NCBI GenBank assembly: GCA_964030785.1
Contig: OZ034972.1
Coordinates: 12,515,819 to 12,579,818, forward strand
DNA length: 64,000 nt
Reading direction: 5' to 3'
Origin: Siderastrea siderea
Lineage: Eukaryota; Cnidaria; Anthozoa; Scleractinia; Rhizangiidae
In this document: one piece after another, positions 42,216-53,147 of the stretch
Position numbering within the stretch: the first letter of the stretch is position 1
Layout of the letters: every line of letters starts with the position of its first letter
Notes under the pieces: generated by a model
Database searches by the model: none
The model's input: only the letters and a program-made list of their open reading frames with translations
What the model was told of the DNA's origin: nothing
Translations under genes and position numbers: made by a program

Positions 42216-45113
42216 CTACGTAACAGGGTTGTCGCTTTTTTGAAATCCAGAAAACCACTTTGACACGCTTCCTTCTGGCTCCAAAATGCTAGAAACACCG
42301 GTCTTGATCATACCAACAAAGGAACTTTTTCTCTCCGGTTGTTGCTGTTGTTGTTGCTGTTGCTGTTGCTGTTGCTGTTGTTTATGCTGCTGCGGTTGTT
42401 GTGTTTTATACTCTTCTTCGTCGCTGTCGCCTAAAGTAAAAACAACAGGAGGCTTTTCTCCTGTTAACAACGATCCTACGTCGGAAAGAAGCGATTTTCC
42501 CTGTTTACTATTACTCTGGGGTTTTGTGCCATTCGGTATATTGGATTTATTCTGTCCTCGTCTCAAATCAGGCACCGAGTTAGCGAAGGAAGAGAAAAAG
42601 TCGCTTTTCGTGCTTGAAGACTGCTTCCAATTTGTCTTTCCATAAAAGTCCTCGTCATCCCAAAAGACAAGCGTTGATTGGCTAGAAAAGGAGCTAGTTC
42701 CCAGTGCACTGTAAGATGACTTTCCATTCGGTACACACGTGGGACCATTGCTGTGCTGGTGCGGATTTACATATTCTCGATACTTGATGTCATTTATGCC
42801 AAAATCTGCCAGACCCAGTCCTTCCCGGGTCTTGTTGACTGGGCTATTATTCCAATGGGGCGTTGGTTTGGCAAGACAAGGTGTGTCTTCTCCAGAATCG
42901 CAGTAGTCGGTGTCGAAAATGGACTTTTCATGCTCGGATTTGAGACTGTGCTCGCTTGGCGTATCAAACAAAGAATCTGGATACTCATCAAAGTCATGAT
43001 CTCGGGATGTCTTTCTTCTGGCGCGCCCACCATCAAAACTTGCACTGTAACGGTAGCTATTGTTTTGATTCTGTATTCTCTGGTGGTGTGCAGAAATTGA
43101 GCTTCGTCGTCGGCCTTCCAAGTTGTACTGGGCAAGCTCATATTCAGAAGTGTTGCCAGATGTGTTGCTATGGCGACGATTAGAGTGATTAGAGAGCGCG
43201 TATTTAGAGCTGCTGTCTCTCGTGAAATCGTAGCTTTGTTGTGCATCGTCGTAGCCTCTTCGTGAACCTTCATAACCTTGTCGTGCTTGCTCGTAATCTT
43301 GAGGTGCATGACCGTATTCTTGTCTTCCATCATCGTAACTTTGTCGTGCGTCACCGTAACCCCATCGCTTGTTTCCTGCATCATCGTATTCCGTAGGTTT
43401 GTAAATATACGAATTGCTGTCGTCGAAGTCCTCGTAAGCAGCTTTCCTCTGTTCTGAACTGTTCCTCACAACATCCTTGTCCTCTTCCGGTGCGCTTAGG
43501 GAAATATTCAACATGGATTTTCCAAAATCCCGTAGTTTGGTTGAAAGAGAAGACGCCGCTGGCACACCTGAAGACGTTCCCGCTGCCATCGCGGGCTCAT
43601 TTGTTGCTATGGAAACGTTTAGCATAGACTTTCCCAGTCCTTTTAATTTCGTTGATAAACTCGACCCAATATTTGTGGTTTCAAGAGGTTCTGTTTCTTG
43701 TGGTGCAGTTTCCCCTTGTATGTTTAGCATGGACTTGACACCTTTCAACTTTGTGGAAATGTTTTCAGCGATGTCGGAAAAGTTCATGTCGAGCACTGCG
43801 TCAATCATGGATGGCTGGTCATCATCGTTGTTTCTGTAAGTGTAATATGTGGGAATGTTCAGAGGCGTTTCCTCTGTGTCATCATCATCATCCCACATGG
43901 CACGAACATTGAAGTTCGCCCTCTCCTCCTCAGAAGCAAATTTGAACGGATTTTTCTTCTTGTTGGTCGTATTTGACGAGCTGGCCCCCTGCTTGGGTCG
44001 GTTGGGAGCTGCGTTTGGCACGGTCAAATGTTGACTTGCAGGACTCCCGTTGGGAATATTTGACGTCGCATCATGACCCTTCCCATCCTCTCCGACATTC
44101 TCCTCTTTTGAGTTATTTGAGACTGATAACATCGAGGGATGGCGGTTATTAAAATGAACAGTGTGCGATGTCACGTCCGCCCTGTCCTCATTAATTCGCC
44201 GGAGAGTTCGAGGCCTTCTTTCTTCCACCACTTGAGGTTTAGTGCTACGTTTCTTTACAAAATACGAAATGGCAACTGGAATTCCTACAACTGCAAGCAT
44301 CATAGCGATAGGTATAAAATGTTTTAGCCAGCCCCATTCAGAAGGCGGTTTTGGCCCCAACATGTTTTCATCGCACGCCCCGAAAAACTTGAACTGTGCG
44401 CTTTCGATGGGAAACCTTTCCGTTAGTGCTTTCTGAAACTGTGGATTGATTTCTGAGTTTTCGTCTACCAAACTCGATTTTAGTTTGCTGTATGTGTCCT
44501 CAATGCAAGGGGAATAAGGAATATTTACAAATACAACTGTTAATTTTTCTTCGCTAAAAGTTTTGATCCAGATCTTTGTTGGTTTCTCGTTGAAGGTGTA
44601 ACGCGCCAACTTACTGACGAAGTCAGTTCGCACATCCACATTGGTCATAAACTGAGAATAACGAAAATTTGTTCCTGTTTTTAAAATCACTTCATGGCTT
44701 TGCTCGAACCTGTACGCTTTTACCTGAAGCCTCAAGTTTACCTCTAGTAGCAAAGCTCCCGTGCTGTTGCTAACGATGATTGTAAAAACGAATCTGCCGG
44801 CATTTCCCGGAAGAGGAAAACCATACACTTGCCGTTTACGCTTGTCAAACTGAATCCAATTTTTTGAAGTTTTCATCTCAAACTGAAGCTTTGTTACATC
44901 AACGTTAGTAAATTCGTCTCGATGAATATCAATAGGAATACGAAAAGCTTGACCAACGTACGCCTTCCCTTCCAGGGGCCTGGTAAGTGTCGTTGGCGCA
45001 AGCGTGGGAAGAGTAACACTGCTGGTTGAACTACTAACTGAAGAAGGGCTCTCGGTAGAGTTTATTGACACCAGCGAGAAAAACAACTTCAGGACCGCTA
45101 GTGCTTTTGACAT
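42216..45113 (-). CDS. divergent dystroglycan-like gene C: one module, membrane helix, very long tail
   Basis: Single-exon gene of 965 residues. A signal peptide (ALAVLKLFFSLVS) is followed by a short Ser/Thr linker. One cadherin-like domain comes next (about 46-132; YVGQAFRIPIDI, NWIQFDKRKRQVYGFP), then a SEA-like domain (about 133-247) with Cys203 and Cys247 in the dystroglycan positions. The Gly-Ser cleavage site is absent (SEEKLTVV). There is no N-terminal head, no furin site and no mucin stalk. A membrane helix lies at about 265-286. The tail of about 680 residues does not resemble dystroglycan and has no PPxY end. It holds three copies of an STKL(K/R)-x-x-(G)KSMLN motif (about 452, 487 and 524), a Tyr repeat (about 586-629) and a poly-Gln run (about 911-927). 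The tail ends SKWFSGFQKSDNPVT. Function is unknown; it may be an adhesion receptor with a signalling or scaffold tail. It converges on gene B. Confidence 0.82.
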   Translation of the reverse strand: MSKALAVLKLFFSLVSINSTESPSSVSSSTSSVTLPTLAPTTLTRPLEGKAYVGQAFRIPIDIHRDEFTNVDVTKLQFEMKTSKNWIQFDKRKRQVYGFPLPGNAGRFVFTIIVSNSTGALLLEVNLRLQVKAYRFEQSHEVILKTGTNFRYSQFMTNVDVRTDFVSKLARYTFNEKPTKIWIKTFSEEKLTVVFVNIPYSPCIEDTYSKLKSSLVDENSEINPQFQKALTERFPIESAQFKFFGACDENMLGPKPPSEWGWLKHFIPIAMMLAVVGIPVAISYFVKKRSTKPQVVEERRPRTLRRINEDRADVTSHTVHFNNRHPSMLSVSNNSKEENVGEDGKGHDATSNIPNGSPASQHLTVPNAAPNRPKQGASSSNTTNKKKNPFKFASEEERANFNVRAMWDDDDDTEETPLNIPTYYTYRNNDDDQPSMIDAVLDMNFSDIAENISTKLKGVKSMLNIQGETAPQETEPLETTNIGSSLSTKLKGLGKSMLNVSIATNEPAMAAGTSSGVPAASSLSTKLRDFGKSMLNISLSAPEEDKDVVRNSSEQRKAAYEDFDDSNSYIYKPTEYDDAGNKRWGYGDARQSYDDGRQEYGHAPQDYEQARQGYEGSRRGYDDAQQSYDFTRDSSSKYALSNHSNRRHSNTSGNTSEYELAQYNLEGRRRSSISAHHQRIQNQNNSYRYSASFDGGRARRKTSRDHDFDEYPDSLFDTPSEHSLKSEHEKSIFDTDYCDSGEDTPCLAKPTPHWNNSPVNKTREGLGLADFGINDIKYREYVNPHQHSNGPTCVPNGKSSYSALGTSSFSSQSTLVFWDDEDFYGKTNWKQSSSTKSDFFSSFANSVPDLRRGQNKSNIPNGTKPQSNSKQGKSLLSDVGSLLTGEKPPVVFTLGDSDEEEYKTQQPQQHKQQQQQQQQQQQQQQPERKSSFVGMIKTGVSSILEPEGSVSKWFSGFQKSDNPVT
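42335..42383 (-). repeat. CAG/CAA tract encoding poly-Gln in gene C
   Basis: On the minus strand, CAG and CAA codons give about sixteen Gln in a row near the C terminus of gene C. The opposite strand shows a Cys-rich open frame that is only the complement of this tract. Confidence 0.9.
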
Positions 45114-47410
45114 TGGAGAAGAAACTTTTCTTCTTCATGGGAACTAATTTGTGTTCATTTGTGCTCTTTTAGATACTTCTGGTCACGATTCCTGATGTAT
45201 ATTGATAACACACCTGGAAAGAAATAGGCAATTAGCAGTGTGCACTTACGTAGCCATATAGTTAGACTGCTAGCAGTCCCTTTTTGGATAGTCGAGAGGG
45301 CGTGCGAAATAGCTGAGAGCGCGAGCTATCAACAGCGCGGCGAGATTGGAGCGAGGAGAAAAAAAAACGAGAAGAGACTGAGGACACCCGCACGTTCGCT
45401 CCAGGTTTCGGCTTTTTCGCTCAGCTATTTCGCGCGTTCTCTGGACTATCAGAAAGGGACTGCTAACAGTCTACCATATAGTTCAGTGAACAAAGTTAAG
45501 TAGACAGGTACAGGAAACAAATCCATGAGTAGGCTGTAAGTCACAAGTAAAGACTAAACAAGAAACAGGAACAAACAAAACAAAAAAACAAAACAAAACA
45601 GAATTTGAGTTTTAATATGCGAAAGAAAAAATAAGCAGTGCGAAGAAAGGAACAGACGTGGTTACTGTATTTCAGTTTTCCCGAGAAGCGTGTTTCCGTA
45701 GAAAGGCCGGACAGCAAATGTAAAGCAATATTTATAGATTTAATTTTTTCGCCGGTAACAATGTCATGACTTTAACCTGAGTGTTGTAAAATGTTGTGTG
45801 TCTGACAAAAAATACAGATTCAACATAGCATTCCGAAAGCTCTTGTTGATAGCCTGTACAGACCCATTTTTAAAAATCAATTCGAGAATCGCCGGTAATT
45901 CCTTCTTGTAAAGAAAAAACTAAAACATGATGCAGTTTCAATCCAACGATTGGTTCGTGCACTGGAACCGCAAATCTATGATTTGTTTTCGCGTCCTTTG
46001 TGGTTTTTCTAAGTTGTTAAACGACTCGATACTACTTTGTGGTTTCAAAACAAACTTTCTTTATTTATATACAGTAAATGCAAAAATGTCTCCAGACCTT
46101 TGTTTCCTTTCAAATCTATTGAGTACAAATTTATATAGCTTGATACCCTCGCTAACAAACTGTAGGCGTTTAGTTAATTCAACTCCCACAAACTTTTGCG
46201 CTTCAAAAGAGTCGCAACGGCAAACAATTACATATCGTTTAGCCGACTAAATTAATTTTGGTAGTTCTTTTTTTGAAGTTGTCTAGCTTCAGCTCCTTGC
46301 AAAATTGCTCCGTGAGAGAGCGTATTACACATTGACGTCATAAGAAATTGTTTATATCCAGAAGTAAGAAATTAAACTGCAGGAATCCAATCAAATTGTT
46401 CCTGTTGCAAAGTCCTGGGAAAGTAAAAACAAGCCTTGGATACGAATTAAAAACCGTTGAAATGGATTTTCTTTTTCTCGAAAAATCTTAAGAGCGCGCC
46501 GCCGATAAAAGTTGCAACAGTTAACGCTTTAGCGGTTGAAAAAGAAGTTCTTAGCAGTACTTATCTGCAGTAAAAACTTGTTTGCGTGTTTTGCTTCTTT
46601 CCACAATCTTTTGAACGAATTCGATGAGCCTTGCGCTCCACATGAAAATCAGATTTATGTTTGCCGCAAATTTGGTATCAAGTGGTTAATTTTCACTATT
46701 CACGTGCAAACAGAACCAGTAAATTCCTCTATAGAACGTTCAAAAGTATGGTGAAAGCGATTAAATTCCGGCTCAATATACGGGAAACACATCATTAATC
46801 ACACATGGAATCTCTGTATAATTTGTTCAATTGTTTTTACCTCTTTGACGGTTTGAATCAAAATTACCTGTTCTACAGTTTATGACATTGTCAATCGAGT
46901 CTCGTAATATGGTCAAAAGTTTCTAAGAATAGAAAATGATTTGAAAGACGAATATTGGGCATCTCTTTTATGCTTGGGTTGTTTTTTTTTAATAATGCAA
47001 ACAAAAACAGGTGTTTCACTTATTCGCTAAACTAAGGAATGTAATGTTTTCTTTCAACGGCATAACTGTATACTTAAAACTGATTAAGACCATTTTCACT
47101 GCTTAAAAACTTTTACAGAAAAAACTTTTTAACCTCAGTTTTCGAAATAAATCACATAAAACTCTTTAGTACGTTTCCTTCCTCAGATTTGAAAGTTATG
47201 CAAAGATTAGAGAGCGTTATTATTTGCACAATTAACGGCGCTATCTTTCTTAGACTAATTCGCTTAACATATAGAGAATTCTGTTTCAAGGTTTGAAAAT
47301 ATCAGATGAAATGAAAGATGTGTTTTGCAAAAACAGCAATTTGTTAGCGACATGTTTTCTTGGGGAAACTCTTGAGAAATTCTCAAAGAAAGAAACAGAT
47401 AAAACTTTTC
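45114..47410. other. upstream region of gene C and intergenic DNA
   Basis: It contains the presumed promoter and 5' UTR of gene C, a foldback insertion at 45263-45473, a CAAAA-rich stretch near 45580-45600 and AT-rich DNA. A minus-strand frame near 46230-46070 starting CDSFEAQKFV has no domain I can name and lacks a clear acceptor. Confidence 0.5.
45263..45473. mobile_element. foldback (MITE) with 9-10 bp target duplication upstream of gene C
   Basis: The ends TAGACTGCTAGCAGTCCC and the complement GGGACTGCTAACAGTCTA are flanked by the direct repeat CCATATAGT(T) at 45254-45263 and 45474-45483. Inner pairing continues through GATAGTC / GACTATC and CGAAATAGCTGAG / CTCAGCTATTTCG. A 9-10 bp duplication suggests a Mutator-type MITE. 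It lies about 150 nt from the start codon of gene C. Confidence 0.8.
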
Positions 47411-47420
47411 TTAATGACAC

Positions 47421-47591
47421 CACCTGCTTATTCTGTTACTATTGTGCAAAACTTTAAAGGAATTTCTACCTTTGTAGACGAGGAGTTCTGCAAGCGTCTT
47501 GTCATTTAAGTCTTTTCCGGTCATTAAAACCTCTTTAGCCCTCAGAAGACACGGACAGGAAGCGTTGTTCGCTCGAGGAATCATTAAAGAG
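47421..47591 (-). other. possible exon with netrin-type (NTR/sFRP-like) sequence
   Basis: On the minus strand, after a weak acceptor (GATTCCTAG), the frame reads CELYENGS, then ASCPCLLRAKEVLMTGK and LAELLVYK, before a possible donor, GGTAGAAA. The spacing of the CPC motif and the following hydrophobic-Gly stretch recalls the end of NTR domains in secreted frizzled-related proteins (LYLKNGADCPC and FLIMGRK). No neighbouring exon was found, so this may be a fragment or a coincidence. Confidence 0.25.
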
Positions 47592-48536
47592 CCATTTTCG
47601 TACAATTCGCACTAGGAATCCTTCGCTAGGAAAGTTTTGAATAATTTATTTTATGAACAAAACTTAATTACGCCCCGTCTATACACATGTCTATAATTGT
47701 TATTCTTTGTGACAGAAATATGAAAATTTAAACATGTGCAATTGATCGCTCCCTTTCTGCACATGCGTTGCGATCAGCATGCAGTGACCCCCCGCCCGAG
47801 GGAGGGGGGGTTACTCCCATGTGTAACCTATATAGGTATGTGCCGCTGTGAAGGGTATGGTTTTCAAGCAATTTGGTCTGAGAAAGGGTAAGGAAATCAG
47901 GGCGTTTTGGTCTAGAAAACGGTATCTGATTACCGGGAAACTAAAGGTGGTGTGAGAAATCTTGTACAAAATGGTGTTGAAAAACTCGGAAATTTGAAAT
48001 CTAAATGAAATCCTGACAACTTTGTTGATCGCGAGATAGTTTACCATTAAAAGCACTTTGTGGTTATATTTCTGATAGATAGCTGGACAATAGCTAGTCT
48101 AGAGTAGGGTTGAAAAAACGACCTGAAAGTGGTCTGGTATAGGTTAAGAGTTTCAGAGTCCCAGCAGCACACCCCCACCAAAATTTTTCCAAGGACTCCT
48201 CCCCCCCGGGCAGTGGCCGAAATTTTACTGACGAAAACAATTGTTGCAGAGTTATGCAACAAGAGGAATAAGTAGAAATGAAAAAGATTTAGAAAAATGT
48301 CTTCCATCTCCGTTTAGGCTGACACTCAGGCAGGTAAGACGGGTAGACGTACAATAACCACAATCATGCATTTTTCGGAATTTCTGTTTCAATTTTTTAA
48401 ATCCGACCAGGGTCACGCAATCACAGGCGCGTCTGTCACATACAAGGTAACGCAAGATAAAGATGAAGTCTTTTTTCATGGAATATTACGTGAGACTCCT
48501 ATATCGGCAAAAGGGACCATAGTACTTGTACTGTTT

Positions 48537-48705
48537 TAGCCTGCGTGGCAGGTACGGAAAGAGGAGGTTAAAGGGGAGAATTATTCGCGAGCGCGAAGCG
48601 CAAGAGGAAGGGAGAGGGCGCCCTTTCCCTTCCTCTCGCGCTTCGCCGGCTCGCGAGTAATTCTTTCCCTTTCCCTCTCCTTTCCACGCCCCCGACGCAG
48701 GCCAA
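48537..48705. mobile_element. foldback element with 8-bp target duplication (hAT-like MITE)
   Basis: TACTGTTT flanks both sides (48529-48536 and 48706-48713). The ends TAGCCTGCGTGGC and GACGCAGGCC pair, and a large inner stem is formed by GCGAGCGCGAAGCGCAAGAG against CTCTCGCGCTTCGCCGGCTC. It has no coding capacity. Confidence 0.75.
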
Positions 48706-48832
48706 TACTGTTTGGGAACCGGTCACTTCTAACGACAGAAAATGTTTTTGATTATGAAATGACGCAATAGAAGATCTTACAGACAATGCCTTAAGGAGAG
48801 CAATCGGATAAATCTGGCCATTCGTGAGTTAA

Positions 48833-49199
48833 GGCCCACGCAAACGAGGAAACATTGTTGCGGAAACATTAATTGTTTCCCAGAATGTTTCTTCTAACGA
48901 ACGGTAAACAACGTTTCCTTGCCTCGTAAACCAAGAAGAATTTACAGACAATGTGCATGTACGATTTAGGAAGTGCGCCCCGTGCGACCACTGAAGTTTA
49001 GTCAATATTGTTTTATTTGCACCCAAACAGGGAAAATTTGCTGCCAAAAAACAAAATGTTTCTGGAAAAAATTCAGAAACACTGTTTTTTTTTTCTAAGA
49101 AGCAAGACAGTTTTCGCAAAAAAATGTTTCGTGTGCACACAGAAGGGGAAACATTTACGGAAACATGTTCCCGCAACAATGCTTCCTCGTTTGGGTTGA
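48833..49199. mobile_element. foldback element (AAACGAGGAAACATTGTTGC family)
   Basis: CAAACGAGGAAACATTGTTG with CGGAAACAT on the left is mirrored by ATGTTCCCGCAACAATGCTT with CCTCGTTTGGG on the right. A poly-G run begins directly outside the right end. Target duplication is not clear. Confidence 0.65.
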
Positions 49200-50768
49200 G
49201 GGGGGGGGGGGGGTTGGATTTTTGTTTTTATGGCAAAATCGAAGGAAAAATTGGCCTGCTCGCCGCTTGCTACTCTTTCAAAGTTGAGGTGAAAACTTGT
49301 CTAACACAGAAACTTATTTTAAAAAGGCCAAAACAAAACCAAAAAAATAACCTACGCCTGACTGAATAAAAATTAAAATAATTAAGAGAGTAGGGAAAAA
49401 AGACAAAAGTTCGAGGCTAGGTTTTAATCACTTGTCATCGAGTTTATTTTAGCTATGTGTTTGAGCTATCTGGAAGCATGCTCCAACTAGTTGCCGGTGT
49501 GCCTTTACAAAGGCCTCTTAATTAAACAGAGTTCAGTTTCCATTAGCAACTTTTTCGATATTTATTCATTATGTCATTTAATCATTGTGTCTATCAATTA
49601 TGGTAACAGCAGGTGCAGGCATTAGCAAACTAATCATATAACAAAATTTATCCGTTGTCCTGACAACCACTGTATTTAATTTTATCCTTCGTTTGCCATT
49701 TCAAAGTCACGGTGAAGAAGAAAAGTTAACCGTATTTTTTCGAAGCGATGATGAATGCTACAATCATAAATTGAGGTAAGAGAAATTAAAAAAAACTGAA
49801 TGCAATTTAGATGAGGTAGCCGCAAGCATCGAGAACTAATCACACGGTTGGGTTGTCAGTCAATTTTTTTTCTTGAAACGATTACTTGTCAGAATAAATT
49901 TAAAAGTGGCCTTCTTTCTTGATCAGAAAACAGGTTGGTACAAAGGATTCTTCAAAGAGTCATTTATTTAAAACTCTAGTTTTTTTTCCTATTTTGACTT
50001 CATCACAAAATATAACAGTTACTTGCTAAAAAGCTCATATCAGTGATGCTTAGTTTGACACTAGTTTGAGTCGAGTAAACTTAAAAACCTTTTGAGTAAA
50101 ACAAATTTCAATCTTTAATAAATCTGCAACCCTTATTGAATCGGGTCCTTGCACTGTTCGATAACAGCGAAATCGTGGCTTAAGAAAATGGGTCGAAGAA
50201 ATGATAGCTACCCAAGTTGTTCTTTATTTTATCTGCAATTTAGCTAAGTTGGCAACATTACCGGGAATACCGGCTATATATTTAGCGCCAAAAAAATGAA
50301 GTAAAGGACCAAAACCTGATGAAAACATGTATGGATCGTCTATGCATAAGACATCATTGCCTGTTATCGTTCAATTCGACAAACTCTTTCAAGTCGCCTT
50401 CCTCTTCTATATTCATTTAGAAAAGTATTTCTAAGAACGGTAGTGCATTTTGTGGAGGAAAAAAGGCTTAAAGGAAGCCAGGTCTTGTATTTTAACGCGC
50501 CTGGTTTTAAAGCCTTTTGCGTTTTTTCCCGACCGGATAGACTTTAAGATCAATCATGTCAGCTAAGAGTCCACGCTAATTCAAGAGTTCGCCTAAACCT
50601 GTTTCCTACTCACAATCTCGCCAGGCTACAAGAAAAATTCCTTGCCAAATCTCTGCTACTTTAATTAGTTCCTCGCTTTGTGGCTCGTGAATTAAATCCA
50701 GTGTGTTTATTTGACACTAGTTTACATTTGTGTTGCCCCTAAGCTTCTTTTCCTGTAATCCTTTATGC

Positions 50769-50900
50769 ATGGTTCAATTTTACCTGTTACCATCCCCCCC
50801 CCCGGGCAACCCCGGGGACAAGTCCAGCCCTTCGGTCCCGGGGGTGGGGAATTGTTTGAAGCCGTCTTGTCCCGGGGGGGAGGGGGGCGGGGCAAATCGA
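50769..50900. repeat. C/G-run repeat, left member of an inverted pair
   Basis: GGTTCAATTTTACCTGTTAC followed by CATCCCCCC matches the complement of 56859-56898 (GGATGGTTACAGGTAGAATT). Both contain GGGGGTGGGGAATTG phrases. The pair brackets the 5.2-kb unit at 51182-56367. Confidence 0.65.
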
Positions 50901-52334
50901 AAATAACTTCTTGTTGTTCTTGTGAAGTACGTCACTTCTCGGTTGACGCCGGACCGCGTGGAGAAGACTGCCTATTTCCAGGGAGAATCTCAAGAATTTG
51001 TAGCAGACTGGTTAGAGAAGATAATCTCTCAAAATTAAAATCTGTATTCGAAGGTACTTTTATTTTAAATTGTTAAACGAATGTGCGTTTGATGCGTACT
51101 CGAATAGTTGGCGTTCATCACAAACAAAGATTTATTTCTTCTGTGAGCGTACTGATTTATGTATATACTAAGACGACTTAAGAGGCAATGTCCACTAAGA
51201 CCGAGCGAAATCGAAAATATGTGGCACATGATGAAAAATCAAAATTCTCCGTTTTTCGCCCAGAGATACCTTATGGTAGCTCTAGAAACGTGGTGGCATT
51301 TTTTGTTGAGAAACTATTTTTAAACCTCCAAAAAATTTAAAAACCGTTACCGCACTACGTGTCTCTACAAACACCCCGAATAAACGCGAATCATACCTTC
51401 TCGTAAACTTCGCTCTGTTTAATTCGCGTCATGGAACAATCCCGTTTTGAGCTTAGAAATTTGCTGTTGAAGAGTTTACAAGTAATTTGAGTCAAATTAT
51501 TCTTTTGTGGATTAATTTTCAAGGTCATGGCAGGCTGCTGAAAACCAGTACAATTCGCTTGCTTTGAATTCTCAATTTGACACAGTTTTTCAAGAGAAAG
51601 TTTCCCACCCCGGTAAAACACCGAATCACTTGAAATTCAGAATTCTTGAAAGAGGAAATGCCGTTCTTAAACCAGGTTTAAAAATTAGTTTCGGGCTCTT
51701 TATCAGCGCCGAGTACAAACGCTCTCAAAATCCCCATAATTACAACATTAACACGTCAACAATTGGCACATACCTACGACCAAATAACCGAAAATGCGGA
51801 CATTTCTTCTATTTTGGTTGGTATTCGGTTGTAATCCACAGCAGAAAGTTAATGTTTAGCTCACCTGAATATGGTATTGTCTAAATATCAGGTTCTGTGC
51901 GTACTCTTTCATAATAACTATCTTGGCGTCCGGGGTCAACAACATCACTGAAGCATCGCGTATTGGCAATCAACCCAAATGACTTATTTCCATCCCGCCT
52001 CCTTTTGTTAAAATGAAGAACCTTCAGGAATAAAATGATTTTGCCTTATTTGAACTTCAAAAGAGTTTTCTCCTATAAGACGTCTTTTCTTGGTCTGTAT
52101 TCGTTGTAAAATTTCGAAACGATAATTTCTTGCCGAAAGCTTACAAGCCTGTTTAGCTTGAGTCACGCAACAAAATGTCACTCACTTGATTTTACCTGAC
52201 GTCGGGTTTGACTTGGAGGGGGAAATGCACAGGAAACAAAACAAAACAAAAAAACAACAAGCAAGCAAGCAAAAAACAAACAAACAAAAACAAAGCAATG
52301 AGAACTTTGAAAACCTGTGGACCCAAGGACCGAT

Positions 52335-52769
52335 TACCGTCAACTGCCGCTTATAAGCCCTGGGCTTATACAACTTTGTTAGGGTTTTGGGTGGGCTTAT
52401 AAACGGAGGGGCTTATATCCGGGGGGGCTTCTAAGTTTCGAAATGAGCCACAGCAGTGTTGATCGAAATACGTTTTTAATTTACCAGTTTTTAATTAACC
52501 TTTGAAACGTCACAATAAATCGAATTCGTTTCAATTTTAATTTAACAACAAAATCAAGACTGTAACAACACGAACGTAACCAGAACGAAACAAAACAGAA
52601 GCTTAGAGTTCATCTTCGCAGTGTTCTGTGAGAGTTCTTAATATTAAGGAAACAGGGAAAACTAGAGGGCGACTTATATCCGGTGGAGCTTATACCGGAT
52701 GTATTTTTTGTTTACAGGTAGATGGGCCTATAACTGGGGGGTTGGGCTTATAAGTGGCAGTTAAAGGTA
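52335..52769. mobile_element. MITE-like element, copy 2 (CTTATAAGCCC family)
   Basis: TACCGTCAACTGCCGCTTAT at the left is mirrored by GGGCTTATAAGTGGCAGTTA followed by AAGGTA at the right. Internal phrases (GGGCTTATATCCGG) match the copy at 12201-12747. Confidence 0.7.
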
Positions 52770-53147
52770 TTTATGTATTTATCGGTATCATTAGAGGCAG
52801 TGAAGCCTTGCCAAAACCTTGCCTGTTGCTAGGGCTTTGAAAAATAAATTGTTATTAGGTCTCTATGCATTGGTCTTCAAACATTGGTCAAGACAGGAGT
52901 GAGAATGTAAAAATGTATGTTGAGTTTACTCAAGCCCAAACCAGGGTGTGGCCAGGGGTGCCGGAACCGTCTTTTTCGTTCTTTAGGAGCTTGTGAAACC
53001 ATTTTATGGCAAATCTAGCAGATTACAATTTTATACATGAAACTCAAAATTAAGTTGAGTTTGAAACTCAACTCATGTTGAAACTCATCATGACAAGGAG
53101 TCCTAATGTTTAGGGCTCTTTATCGCTTTCCGCTTGATCTTCTGAGC

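Larger units (their letters stand above)
47592..50768. other. intergenic, foldback-rich DNA
   Basis: No protein gene was recognised. It holds a repeat with G/C-runs at about 47790-48210 (GTTACTCCCATGTGTAACCT), a foldback with an 8-bp duplication at 48537-48705, a foldback at about 48833-49199, and otherwise AT-rich DNA with short meaningless frames. Confidence 0.55.

Noticed and set aside
42286..42645. Plus-strand Cys-rich frame
   Set aside because: Complement of the poly-Gln codons of gene C.
42794..43384. Second minus-strand frame of 196 codons overlapping gene C
   Set aside because: Shifted reading of the Tyr-repeat coding region of gene C; composition is Met/Thr-rich and no domain is present.
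46070..46230. Minus-strand frame starting CDSFEAQKFVGVEL as an exon partner of the NTR-like candidate
   Set aside because: It lacks a proper acceptor and lies in the wrong order for an NTR domain relative to 47421-47591.
51564..51884. MNSQF frame of 106 codons (and its mirror at 55762-55995) as a real gene
   Set aside because: Both lie in the inverted repeat arms, and the two frames diverge and end differently. More likely repeat sequence than a conserved protein, though the shared frame was noted.
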